Source: Cryptomeria japonica (taxonomy: Eukaryota > Streptophyta > Pinopsida > Cupressales > Cupressaceae). Taken from it: a DNA stretch of 64,000 nt. The position numbers and the translations under genes were made by a program. Where the stretch lies: NCBI RefSeq assembly GCF_030272615.1, contig NC_081412.1, positions 695,770,083 through 695,834,082 on the forward strand. Reading direction: 5' to 3'. A model generated the notes under the pieces. It was not told the DNA's origin and did not search any database. It was given only the letters and a program-made list of their open reading frames with translations. Positions 8,732-19,551 of this stretch are shown piece by piece (positions within the stretch are counted from its first letter, which is position 1; every line of letters begins with the position of its first letter).

Positions 8732-11276
8732 ATGAAAGAATATACCTTAAAAGTGACATTTGCATTTGTCACTTTGTTGATTCTGAGTATTGTCTATTGC
8801 AATGGAGCCCACATAGCCATCATCATGCCTTCACGACGACCGGAGCATCCCACGAGGATTGAGATCCTGCGACAGGCCGTGATCGACGACAAGCCACTGG
8901 ATGAGGTGAGTTGACTGAACGTTGACTTTTGATTTTCTGCATTTGACTTTCTGTGATCGTTTACGGGCCCTGGAATCTGACTGTGGGTCCCTTCAGGGTG
9001 CCATGGTCCCTGTGGGGCGCCATGGTCCCTTCAGGGCGCCATGGTCCCTGACAGGGCGCCATGGTCCCAATCAGGACTTGGCGAGAGATACCAGGGTTAG
9101 CATACGATGTTCGACAGTTTGCATGAATGATTTTGATGATTGAGTACTGATTACAGTTATGTTTTTGTGTTGCAGGGTCTCCCATATATGAGAGAGCATA
9201 CGGCGGAGCAGATTCTTTGCAGTTTGTGAGATCAGATTCCCCGGCTGACTCAGGCAGAGAGAGACACATTGTCGATTGTGGGTTTATGGTCTATGATTCT
9301 TATGCCAGCCATTCGATTTCATCCCGCGATGCTGATGGCACTCATGGAGCGATGGGATCCTGACACATGCACATTCCAGCTTCCAGTAGGGGAGATGACG
9401 GTGACACTTGAGGATGTGTACCGCATTCTTCGCCTATCGATCAGAGGAGCTACCGTGACATATGAGACCGATCAGTCAGTAGAGGATCATCAGAGGGAGT
9501 ATATTGCATAGGGAGAGTCATGCCGAGTGAGATGAGAGGTCGTATCATGGTCAGCTGGCTCTTACATCCTATAGGAGAGGTGCCCCTCATGGGACGTCTT
9601 ATGATAGCCATCATTACACTAGCTGTCTGCCCTAATGGGCGAGGTACGCACATGCATGGGGGTCTCACATGGTGCATCAAGGCTATAGAGAGACACAGGA
9701 GAGTATATGCCTGGGGTCGGAGTATGCTTGCACATCTCTATCACGACCTCGAGGAGTATGTTTTCGGACAGGGTTGCAGTTTGATGACATGCACACTTCT
9801 GCAGGTGTAGATATTTGAGCACTTTACATGCACCAGGCCTGTCGGCTATCCGATGAGTGCGGCTAGCGAGCGACCTAGGGTATTTTCTTATCCACTTACC
9901 AGCGAGTGGAGATTTGGAGATCTACTGTATTAGAGAGTGACATTTGACAAATTGACAGCTAAGGTGACTGTGTGGAGACCATATCTGCGGATGCACAGAT
10001 GGGATGGGATGGAGAGACAGTTAGCATGCTTACAGAGGAACCGCCTACTGAGAGGGCGATATCCCCAAATCATAGTCCCATTCTACTTTGACTGAGTACG
10101 GAGGCAGTTTGGACTAGAGCAGTGTGTTCCAGCCGATGTGCCCATCTACACTCGACACTCACGAGTCCTTCCCAGACCTGGAGCAGTAGCGAGACCTATG
10201 ATAGATGATATCGAGATCACGGATATAGAGGGGTCCGACCAGGATGTGGTCACTGATTATGCTGCAGATCCCGGGGCATAGCGCAGGTATCTCTCATGGT
10301 TTATGAGATCATACCCAGGGCCTATCTTTCCACCAGATCATCCAACAGGCCATCCAGGCCCATGGAGACATGGAGACCGAGATGAGGATCAGGGATTTAG
10401 GTCGGAGGAGGGAGAGGGTCATGAGGAGGCAGGAGATCCTAATCCACCCATAGAGGATCAGCCTAGTGCCGAGGAGGAGGAGGATGATGACACAGATATA
10501 GATGAGGAGAACAAGGATGCAGGTGAGGATGCAGACGAGGATGAGGATGAGGATAGAGATAGAGATGATGAGGAGGGGTCAGATGCCGCTCCCCACCATT
10601 CAGGAGATGATACTATAGCCCTGGATCCTCCTCTTATTCCCCAAAAGGGGGAACATGAGGCGATACAGAGACCTATTTCTAGTACGGGCCAGCCTACACC
10701 CATTGTGCATAGATTGTTTGAGTGTGGGGAGCCTAGTAGTTCCCAGTCACAGTTGCTACCATATCACGATCCCTACTGGCGTGAGGGAGATCCTGGTATA
10801 GTAGGTTTAAATTGATTGATTGATGTTTTGATGATATAAAATGGTACTAATACATGATCTATTCTACTGCTACAGCTAATGTGCAGGAGTGGCATTCTCT
10901 GATCCAGCAAGTAGTGACAGATATCTCCACGACGGTGCAGATCCCTAGTTCCTCATAGGTTGCTTATAGACCTCAAGGGAACGCGGGTCGGCATGATGAT
11001 TTGTTTTCTCCATTCTGAGGACAGGTAGAGATATGGAGGGAGAGAGAGCGAGCTCTATCAGAGGACCTTCAGCGGGCACAACGTGATCTAGCAGTAGCTC
11101 AGGCCGAGGCTACCTCGTATCGCGCGATCCTTATGGATAGGGATCATAGGAGATCCTCTCAGAGCCATTCACGATCTATATCATGGTATACCCCTATGGG
11201 TCCACCTGCATGGCCGGATCAGGAGGGAGCATCTAGTCGTCACTCTCCAGCCACCAGCCCTAGGGATAGGAGATGA
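8732..11276 (+). pseudogene. Plant-mobile-domain (PMD) gene, antisense within element A
   Basis: This plus-strand gene lies between integrase and the 3' LTR of a minus-strand element. Exon 1 (8732-8905) ends at a GTGAGT donor, exon 2 (9176-10800) starts after TTGTGTTGCAG, and exon 3 (10887-11276) follows an 86-bp GT-AG intron; all joins are phase 0. Exon 2 encodes MALMERWDPDTCTFQLP, GEMTVTLEDVYRILRL and later VYAWGRSMLAHLYHDLEEY. These are signature strings of the plant mobile domain (MAIN/MAIL1-like and transposon-borne proteins). A very acidic Asp/Glu stretch (10450-10610) and a C-terminal Arg/Glu-rich, probably coiled-coil part (11025-11180) follow. Several stops (for example near 9228 and 9510) and frameshifts show decay. 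PMD function in transposons is unknown; host PMD proteins act in silencing. Confidence 0.85.
8996..9068. repeat. Four tandem GGGCGCCATGGTCCC units in PMD intron 1
   Basis: Units start at 8996, 9015, 9034 and 9054 (period 19-20 bp). Each is GGG(C/T)GCCATGGTCCC. A single related copy is in the A LTR near 7866-7881. Each unit is close to palindromic around GCCATGG. Confidence 0.9.
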
Positions 11277-11882
11277 TCTTATGATGTAGGGTAGGTCACA
11301 TTTTGGATGTGTAGTGACCTACCTTTGTATATTGATCCACACACACATATATATATATATAGATGCTTCTTTGTCTCAAACCTGTTATCTTTAATGTCTA
11401 AAAACAATGTGTATTTTGATTAAAGTTAATACATTTGGTAAATGTACATGTATGTTCTGAATTTAATTTCCATGTGATTGATTTCTCAATGCTCCATGAT
11501 TAAATTGATACATGTGTGACTTAATTAAAATATTTAATCAAGTACTACATTGATGATAGGGAAGAAAAATATGTGTTAAGCCTAAGAATCATATAACTAA
11601 TGTGATTTAATTTGAATTAAACACAACATGACACGATTCAACTTAACACATAAAGATATTGTATAATATGTCAACATAATGAAAAATGTAAATCTTTTGC
11701 AATTTACATAAAATGAATTCAAGACAAACTATAAAGTAAAGAAACACGCTTGTCAGGAATGAAGCAATATAGATTAAACAAAACATCATTTAATTCCATT
11801 TTCTCTAACAAAGATATGCTAACATATTATCCAATTTTGAAGAAGTGAGAAAGGAAGTAGATGAATGATAAGGAATGAGGAA
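11277..11882. other. Spacer between antisense PMD gene and pol of element A
   Basis: This is AT-rich DNA with no credible gene. It holds a short TA run near 11347-11361 and is where the convergent PMD gene (plus) and pol (minus) both end. Confidence 0.6.
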
Positions 11883-13022
11883 TTACGCGTAGTATCTACG
11901 CAAGTGCATAGCGTTTATAGGGTCTTTAAGAGACGTACCGTCTACACCCGCTATTTTGTAAGCACCTGATCCATAATCTTCAATAACAATATACGGTCCA
12001 AGCCAATTAGGACTAAATTTTCCCTTTTCTTCAGGTAAGGCATTCACATTGCACTAATTCTCATAGAGCACTAAGTCACCCACTGAGAAGGAATGTTGAA
12101 TAACCTTATCATTATAGCTTCGTTGTAGAGTTTTGTGATACACTTGAATATGCTCAAGAGCGTTTATACACTGTTTATCAAGCATCTCAAGCTGTTGAAG
12201 TCTTTGTTCTCTATAAGCGTCATCATCTACTATACCTCTGAGAGAAACTCTGAGTGACGAAATCTCTAATTCTAAAGGCATAATAGCATCAGCACCATAA
12301 ACAAGATTATAAGGTGTAGTTCCGGTAGCAATTCTTATGCTCATTCGGTAGGCCCAAAGAGCATAGATTAGCTGAGTACTCCAATCCTTACCATGCTTAT
12401 TCACAGTTTTACGAAGAATTTGTTCAATTATCTTATTGGATGATTCGGCTTGACCATTTGATTGAGGATAGTATGGTGTAGAAAATCGATGTTTGATATG
12501 ATACTTCTCGAGGAATTTCTTCACGTCCTTGTTCTTAAATGATGTCCCATTATCAGAGGTTATAGTACAAGGTATCCCAAATCGAGAAATAATGTTTTCT
12601 AGAAGAAATCGACAAATCGCTTCAGCAGTAGTAGAGCGAAGGGGAACGGCTTCTACCCACATTGTAAAGTAATCTGTTGCAGTTATAATGAAAGTATGTC
12701 CTTGAGATGAAGGAGGGGAGATTTTACCAATAAGATCCAGCCCCCATGCAGAGAAAGGCCAAGAAGCTACATGAGAACGAAGTTCTTGGGTAGGAGCATG
12801 AATCAAATTGTTGTGTTGTTGACATTGATGACATTTTTTTAACAAATGAAAAAGAATCCTGCTGCATAGTTTGCCAATAATATCCCATGCGAAGCAATCT
12901 TTGAACAAAGGATTTTCCTCCAAAATGCCCCCCATAGGCACCTGAATGTGCCTCTTTAAGAGAAATAGGGATTTCCAATTTATTAAGACAACGAAAGAGA
13001 AGACCGTTAATTTTCCTCTATC
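11883..13022 (-). pseudogene. gypsy integrase of element A
   Basis: The minus-strand frame reads from a zinc-binding H2C2 part (AHSGAYGGHFGGKSF .. CHQCQQH) into the rve core. The core has WGLDLIG (first Asp), ITSDNGTSFKN (second Asp) and PQSNGQAESSNKI (Glu). The C-terminal part includes VGDLVLYEN and GPYIVIEDYGSGAYKIA, and ends LRRYYA-stop at 11883. The H2C2 part is in a shifted frame relative to the core near 12840, and an in-frame stop follows LVLYEN at about 12055. The N-terminal junction with the RNase H part is broken by the inverted insertion at 13023. Confidence 0.9.
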
Positions 13023-14966
13023 ACTCATTTCATCATAACTTGATTTAGGGAGATGCGATTTTCGAACCATTTGTTGCGTAGGAATCGTATTTTCATTCCC
13101 CTACTCTCAGGATGTTCCAAAAAGTGCTCTGATGAAGCCTTTTTAGTGAACACCCCTCATCAATACTCTATTACACAATTTGTCGTAAGTAAACATGCTA
13201 CCCTATTTCACCTCCCTAATAAGCAAGTCAAAACAGGGGGGGCATATAGCTACTCACAAATTTCATCACTTTCCTTAGTAAGCATTAGGTGATTTTGTGA
13301 TCTAACGTGTGTTTTGTAGGGTGCGGTTCCTAACTGTGTACTGCAGATACCGCTGGGGCCTTCGTCCGACAACTTATGGATATATCCTTTTTCAAATGAT
13401 GTTTACTTTCTGTACTTTAGCTTGCATATGCACGTAGTACTCATATGACCGCTAAAGTGGGGGCTAAATGTAGCGTCGTAAATTGTATGCACTTGCTAAA
13501 GCAGTACAATTTCACACCTAGTTTAGCACCCACCTTGGCGCGGTTTGCATTTTGCATCGGATTTCCCCTTTAGCACTTAATTAATCAAATTAATTAGGTC
13601 TAAGGTCCTATTTCATCATCCTTCACATCGTAAAGACGGGCCCTTTCATTAAAGTGTGCCCCTTTTCATGTTATTCCTCCAATACATCATCTAATCAAAA
13701 ACCCTAATTAAGTCCTATTTTGAACATGGGGGCTTGATTTCGGGGGTCAAAACATCTCGAAATCACCTGTAACTTCGGGATTCTCTCTAAAATCATCATA
13801 TCTGACGACCCTGAAAATTTGGTGAAAACTTGCCGGGACCATGGCGCCCGGAGTGCACACGGTCCCAGACATTTTTCCCAAAATTTTAGGAGCACGATAC
13901 AATCATAAAATAAAGCTTAACCCCAAGAAATTGGCGGGAGATTCAATCTCTAGGTTGGCCAAAAGATGAAATTGCGACCTAGGGTTTCATACATAAGAGC
14001 TCTCTTTCTTCATTTGAAAGGATCCAGATTTTTTGGTTTTCAAGGACCTTCTATGCAGCGAAAGAGCAAATATTTGAAGACTTCAACAACATTCAACATC
14101 CATCCATCAAGCATTCATCAATTTCATTCATCCATTTAGGGCTTTGAAGACATTGAAGAGCAATAGGGGATCACTGACTGAAGATTGGCTTGTACCTCTC
14201 CCTTGGGGGTGGGGTATGATTTCATGTTGTTTTCATGTCTTTGCATAAGCTTCAATATATCATTTATTCATGCTTTAGATCACTCTACATCTTGATTTGG
14301 AGCATTTACATTATCATTTACAAGCAATTAGGGTTTACTTTCTAGGTTGCTCTAGCTTGCTTACTTGCATTTTAGGATCTTGCACACACACAAGGTCTAT
14401 ACACACATTACTTTTACAATACAACTTGGCTATTCGTGGAGGTGGAAATCACCAAAGCGGGGGTTTGACTAAGGCAAAACCCTATATAGCCGCCCAAAAC
14501 ACCTTTTCAGATATAAGTACAGGTTTCAGGATTCGGACGACGCCGCAAGTTGCAGATCCGGGAGAAGCAAGCCAAGACAGCACTCCACACCAAATTTCAG
14601 AGCAAAATACCAGGATAGGGGCATGGGGTGCCCTGGTCCTGCCAGGACAGGGGTGCTGGGCACCCTGGTCCCTGGGACAGGGGCGCTGGGCACCCTGGTC
14701 CTTCTGTCAGACAACAGTTTCAGCATTTTTGACAGCTTTTCAGGTTGCAAAACAGCAGTTTCAGGAGCAGTTTCAGGGGCAGAATTAGGACAGTGGCGCC
14801 CGTGCCCCCGTCCCGAACATTTTCACTCAGATTTTAACACCAGGTATGCATTTACATTCTTGTCTTGTCCTTGTGTTTACAGCTTTCCATTGTTTAAGTT
14901 CAATTCTGCAATCTTGTTATTAGTTCATACTTGCACTTTGGGGTTAGGGATTGAACTTGCATCATT
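13023..14966 (+). mobile_element. Inverted truncated A-family fragment inserted in pol
   Basis: In plus orientation this repeats the A element 3' internal end (like 8246-8710 reversed) followed by an LTR starting TGTAGCGTCG near 13469. The LTR stops at 14966, about 180 bp short of a full LTR (equivalent to 6781). It interrupts pol precisely between LYRRG at the end of the RNase H region and INGLLFRCL at the start of integrase. Its LTR differs more from the two A LTRs than they do from each other, suggesting a different family member. No 5-bp duplication is evident. The left junction has roughly 9 bp of possible microhomology. Confidence 0.85.
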
Positions 14967-15608
14967 TTAACCCCTTCGGTATAGAATATTAGAAAGAATG
15001 ATATATCTAGCGGGCAGCTTGCAAACTCTAGCCTTAGTGTTCCTATTAGCGGAATCAAGAAAGGTACCATCAGTCAAGTATCTTACGATATGCGAATACC
15101 CTTCATCTAAATCTATAAAGTCACAACATGTCACCAAGCTAGAATCATCTACAATAGCTGGAGAAATAAGGTTGTGAATAACAAATTTAAGATCAACCAT
15201 AGGGTCCTCTAAAGATACCAAAGAAGCCACACATTCCATTGCATCCGCATGTCGATTATCTTTTCGAGGGACAGGTTCCATGGTGTAAGAATCAAATTTT
15301 TGTAACAAAGAGATAGCAAGGTCTTTATATTGTGATAATTTGTCTTGTTTCGCTTGATATAGTCCTGTTACTTGTCTTATAATCAGTTGAGAATCTCCAA
15401 AAATATGTACGTGTTTTATATTCAAAGCTAAGGCTACCTTTATTCCTGCTATAAGAGCCTCATACTCAGCAATGTTATTAGTACATAGGAAATTGAGACG
15501 ATAAGATAAGGGAATAGACTTCTTTGTAGGAGAAATCAGAACAACACCTGCCCTCGATCCCGTACGACACTTAGAGCCATCAAAGTATAACTCCCAAGTT
15601 TCATCTTT
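14967..15608 (-). pseudogene. second (archaeal-like) RNase H of element A
   Basis: Across a frameshift near 15425 the minus strand reads WELYFDGSKCRTGSRAG (catalytic Asp), then CTNNIAEYEALIAGI (Glu), HIFGDSQLIIRQV (Asp) and RKDNRHADAM (Asp). These are the four acidic residues of RNase H type I. The domain follows the degenerate gypsy RNase H and precedes integrase, the position reported for the extra RNase H of Tat elements. The tail ends at LYRRG, where the inverted fragment begins. As a family it removes the RNA strand of the RNA-DNA hybrid. Confidence 0.85.
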
Positions 15609-17108
15609 CTATGTACAAAGGATGAAGTCGTCAAGAAAAGACTCAGAGTTAGGGAAGGAGAAAGGTGAAGGGGCCTCAGCTAGGTGATCGGTCAACGCTT
15701 GTCCTTTAATTGCTCTTTGTGAAACAAATTTAAGGTCAAATTCATTTAACATCATAACCCACTTAGCTAGGCGTCCTGATAAATCGGTTTTAGAGAAAAG
15801 ATTCTTCAAAGGATCAAACTTTACCATGACGTGGACTTCTGAATTTAAGAGATAATGTCTCAATTTCTGAGTCGCAAACACCAAGGCCAAGCATTGTCTT
15901 TCTATCATAGAATATCGGGTTTCATAATCGAGTAAGGTACGACTTATATAATAAACCGGCTCCTTACCATCTTTATCATGTTGTGCCAATAATGCTGCAA
16001 GAGCATGAGTGGAAGCAGTTGTATAAAGAAGGAAGGGTTGAGAAGGTTCGGCCGGTCGAAGGATAGGAGGATTAGCCAGATACACTTTTAAATCTTCAAA
16101 TGCTTGCTGACAATCTTCATTCCATTGAAAAGTGATATTCTTTTTGAGAAGCTGAGTTAAAGGAAAAGTGCGATCCGCAAGTTGAGATACAAACCTACGA
16201 ATAGCTTGAATCTTTCCTTGTAAGCTTTTGAGTTGAGACACATTTCTAGGAGGTGGCATGTTGACAATAGCATCTATTTTCTTAGTATCCACCTCAACCC
16301 CACGATGCAAAACTATGAATCCTAATAGTTTTCCACTATCCACACCAAAAACACATTTTCAGGGATTCAAGCGCATGTGATATTTACGAATTCTTTCAAA
16401 GATTTGATGAAGGATTTTAATATGATCTATGCGGAGAATGGATTTGGCCAAAATATCATCAACATAATCTTCTAAAATCTTATGCATATAATCAAGAAAG
16501 ATAAGGGTCATCGCTCGTTGATAAGTTGCACCGGCATTTTTAAGTCCAAAAGGCATCATTATCCAACAAAACGTACCCCAAGGAGTGGTGAAAGCAGTTT
16601 TGAATTGATCTTGAGGGTTAATGTAAATTTGATTGTATCCTGAAAAACCACCCATGAAGGATAACAAGGCGTGTCCTGCCGTAGAATCAACTATCATGTC
16701 AATGTTTGGAAGAGGGAAATCATCTTTTAAAGAAGCCTTATTTAAATCTCGGAAATCAGTACACATTCTTATTTTATTATCTGGTTTAGCCACAGCGACA
16801 ATATTTGAAATCCACGGGGAATAATCAATAGGGCAGATAAATCCAGCCTCCAATAACTTTTCAATCTCAGCCTTAACAAGCAGAGCCACCTTAGGATTCA
16901 TTTTTTGAATCTTTTGTTTCACGGGCTTAGCATCAGGAACTAAGACAATGTTATGAGTAACAATCTTAGGATCTATACCAGGCATGTCAGAGTATGTCCA
17001 AGCAAAGATCTCAGGGAATTTATGCAATAAATCTTCATATTGTTTTTGTTCCTCTTCATCCAAACATTTTCCAATTTTAATAACTTTTTCTTCATTGCAA
17101 GGATCCAT
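15609..17108 (-). pseudogene. gypsy reverse transcriptase and degenerate RNase H of element A
   Basis: Two frames are split by one stop near 16357. The first (16359-17108) has KPDNKIRMCTDFRDLNKAS, LLSFMGGFSGYNQI, GLKNAGATYQRAM and EDYVDDILAKS. Motif A normally reads MDG; here it is MGG, so a catalytic Asp is lost although YVDD remains. The second (15609-16343) holds the thumb, then the gypsy RNase H with LYTTASTHALAALLAQ and IERQCLALVFATQKLRHYL. The normal Asp of TDAS is Thr, as expected where this domain has become a structural connection and the second RNase H is active. Confidence 0.92.
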
Positions 17109-17196
17109 CTTAACATCAGTGGTGTCACTTATGAGAAGATTACTTTGTTGAGGAGTATCCTTTAACTAAGGGAATTATTTCACAATCTCATCATTA

Positions 17197-17862
17197 TCAA
17201 TCTCTTTTCCAAAAATAGGCTTCAGTGTTCAAACAATAAGGGAGTCCCCTATTGTGATGATAACGAGGAAGAGTATCATATGCTCCTAAAAACTCAGCTA
17301 AAGTGTCATCGGTAGGAAAAACATCCAAAGCACAGGCACACGAAGGATCCTCATCAATGTACTCAGGGTGTTGCATTGATAGAGATGTAGAAATAGTATT
17401 AACAATAATACATGGTCTCTTAGAAGCTTTAGTACGCTTGCAGGGATTATTGCCAAGTCCAAAGGCATAATTGTGAAGATTATTCTCTAGAGGAACTTTT
17501 ATCCCTTGTTCGTGAGCACCACAACCATTTCCATGATACCCATGCTTAGCAAAAATGCGAAAACCACGACCATAACGATCAGCCATTTCAGAAAGAGAAG
17601 GCGGTTTTTCATAAGACAAAGAATCAAACTCTTCAGAATTAGAGGTGTGAGGAGAAGAAGTTTGAGAAGCGGCCACAAAATTATTACTCATAGGCTTAGG
17701 TAATGTTGATTGATTTTTAGCTTCTTCCTTCTTTTCAACTTTAAGCTCTCTAGAAGGAACCTTATATTCACCTACAAAGGTGGGATTAAAATCAAGGGAT
17801 CCCCAATCGTCATCTACGAGAACCTTCTCAGGATCAAAGTCCTTCTTATGTGTAGTTTCAAG
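17197..17862 (-). pseudogene. G-patch-containing linker region of element A
   Basis: Between the protease ORF and RT the frame reads MADRYGRGFRIFAKHGYHG, then NGCGAHEQGIKVPLE. The spaced Gly/aromatic pattern is that of a G-patch (about 17495-17570). G-patches bind RNA or helicases and occur in some retroviral and plant gypsy polyproteins. The frame stops at 17197 before RT, and another stop separates it from the protease ORF at 17863. The assignment rests on the motif only. Confidence 0.65.
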
Positions 17863-19476
17863 TCAAGAAGAGTCTTCTTCAGGAGCTCCAGACTCATCCA
17901 AATAATTTTGATCATTAGAGAGCGAGGATTCATCGATAGGTATCTTGTTTAAAGAGTCATCACTAGACGAGGACGGCTTAGAAGAACCCCCTTTGGAAGT
18001 AGATGTTTGTAAACAAGCTTGGAAATTAGTATCACCTATCAAGGTATATGTCTTATTGTTGTAGATAAACTTAACTTGTCTATGCAATGTAGAGGGGACA
18101 ACTTGCATACTGTGAATCCAAGGTCTCCCTAATAACAAGTTGTATGTTAGATTTCCCGACATAACATGGATAGGAGTAGGCAAAGTAACAGGCCCCACTG
18201 TAATGGGTAAGGTGATAGTACCTAATGAAGTTTTAGCCACATTATCAAAGCCTCGAATAGGATGAGAGTCCGGCTCAATTAGGGATGTATCCACATTCAT
18301 CTTATGCAAAAGATTAATGCTACACACATTAAGACCAGAGCCATTATCTACTAGTGTTCGTCTTATAGCAGTGTCTTTCATGATAACCACAATCATCAAG
18401 GGATCATATTGATGTTGAATTTCACTAGTAGGCAACTCATCTTGGGTAAACACAATTTGAGCTTTAGGATTCATCATAAAGTTAACCAAAGATGCTATAT
18501 TACTAGATGTATTCGGTGGAGGAACATTCAAATCTTTCAAGGCATCTTGTAACATTCCATGATGAGCGGAAGAAGTTTGAATCAAATCCCAAAGGGATAT
18601 CTTAGCAGGGGTAACTTTAAGTTGTTCTATGAGATCATATTCCTTACTAAGAACTTGTGAAATACGGGGAGCTTGCGGAAGAATTGGTTGAGGATTCGGA
18701 AGAGAAACTGGAATAACAGGAGGAGGACTAGGCTGCCTATTATTTCTGGTATGGTAAGTATGGGCAACCGCATGATAACTCTCTCTAGTTATTTGCTTGG
18801 CATAACTATAAGGACTTATAGGTTTTCTTCCTTGCACAGTGATGATTGGTTTATTCGGAGTATGAAAGGAATCATGATCATACCCTCCTTGGACAGTAAG
18901 GAGAGGTGATTTAGGAACTTGAAAGGTGGGAGAAGGATAAGCACCTTGGACTTCAAAAAGAGGCTTTTTATGCTCATTCAAGTTTATCATGTTAACCAAT
19001 TTAGAAGTCTTGTTCTTGTTTAAAAATTTTGATAAAGCCACAAAGTCATCAAGAGCATCATCCAACAAAGTATGATCATAGCTATCAAAAGGTTTATCTT
19101 TTGGTTCAAAAGGAGATATCTCTTCATAGAGGGGATTGTTGAAAACAACCATGTTACTAGATTTAGTGGAAGAGTTGATAGGAATGTACCCTTGAGAGGA
19201 ATCATTCAACTTATCTTTCTCATCACAACGAAATGGCATAGTAACAAGGTTTATGAGTTTTTGGCAAAATGAAGGTTTGGCATCCTTAGGGTTCAAAAAC
19301 TCATCTAAAGCTTCATCTAATTCATCTTGGCTATACTCATAATAATCATCATAAGCATGAACATTTTGCAAATAAAAGTCTGACATTTTGAAATGAAAGT
19401 TGCATGAAAATTTAAACACACAATGCAAAGAAACACACTCTTTTTTTTCTTCTCTTTTTAATGAAAATGAAAACAC
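17863..19476 (-). CDS. Protease-containing ORF of element A (no capsid)
   Basis: This 537-residue open frame likely starts at the Met of MSDFYLQ (19386) rather than the upstream Met. Its last third shows an aspartic-protease-like region, TLVDNGSGLNVCSI (DNG in place of the usual DSG/DTG), followed by LLLGRPWIHSM. The N-terminal two thirds have three spaced VQG repeats (LFEVQG, LLTVQG, IITVQG), Pro-rich stretches and no capsid or zinc-knuckle motif that I can see. The element therefore seems to lack gag. It follows the primer site by about 150 bp. Confidence 0.75.
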   Translation of the reverse strand: MFSFSLKREEKKECVSLHCVFKFSCNFHFKMSDFYLQNVHAYDDYYEYSQDELDEALDEFLNPKDAKPSFCQKLINLVTMPFRCDEKDKLNDSSQGYIPINSSTKSSNMVVFNNPLYEEISPFEPKDKPFDSYDHTLLDDALDDFVALSKFLNKNKTSKLVNMINLNEHKKPLFEVQGAYPSPTFQVPKSPLLTVQGGYDHDSFHTPNKPIITVQGRKPISPYSYAKQITRESYHAVAHTYHTRNNRQPSPPPVIPVSLPNPQPILPQAPRISQVLSKEYDLIEQLKVTPAKISLWDLIQTSSAHHGMLQDALKDLNVPPPNTSSNIASLVNFMMNPKAQIVFTQDELPTSEIQHQYDPLMIVVIMKDTAIRRTLVDNGSGLNVCSINLLHKMNVDTSLIEPDSHPIRGFDNVAKTSLGTITLPITVGPVTLPTPIHVMSGNLTYNLLLGRPWIHSMQVVPSTLHRQVKFIYNNKTYTLIGDTNFQACLQTSTSKGGSSKPSSSSDDSLNKIPIDESSLSNDQNYLDESGAPEEDSS

Positions 19477-19530
19477 ACTAAATCTAGATCTAGCTCTAAC
19501 AAATGCAATGCAAGAAGAAGCAATGATAGA

Positions 19531-19548
19531 TTCACGTCGGGTTCACCA
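19531..19548 (-). other. Primer-binding site of element A, tRNA-Trp type
   Basis: The minus strand, three bases after the LTR end, reads TGGTGAACCCGACGTGAA. It is complementary to TTCACGTCGGGTTCACCA, which I recall as the 3' end of plant tRNA-Trp including CCA. The exact fit and position support use as the reverse-transcription primer site. Confidence 0.8.
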
Positions 19549-19551
19549 AAA

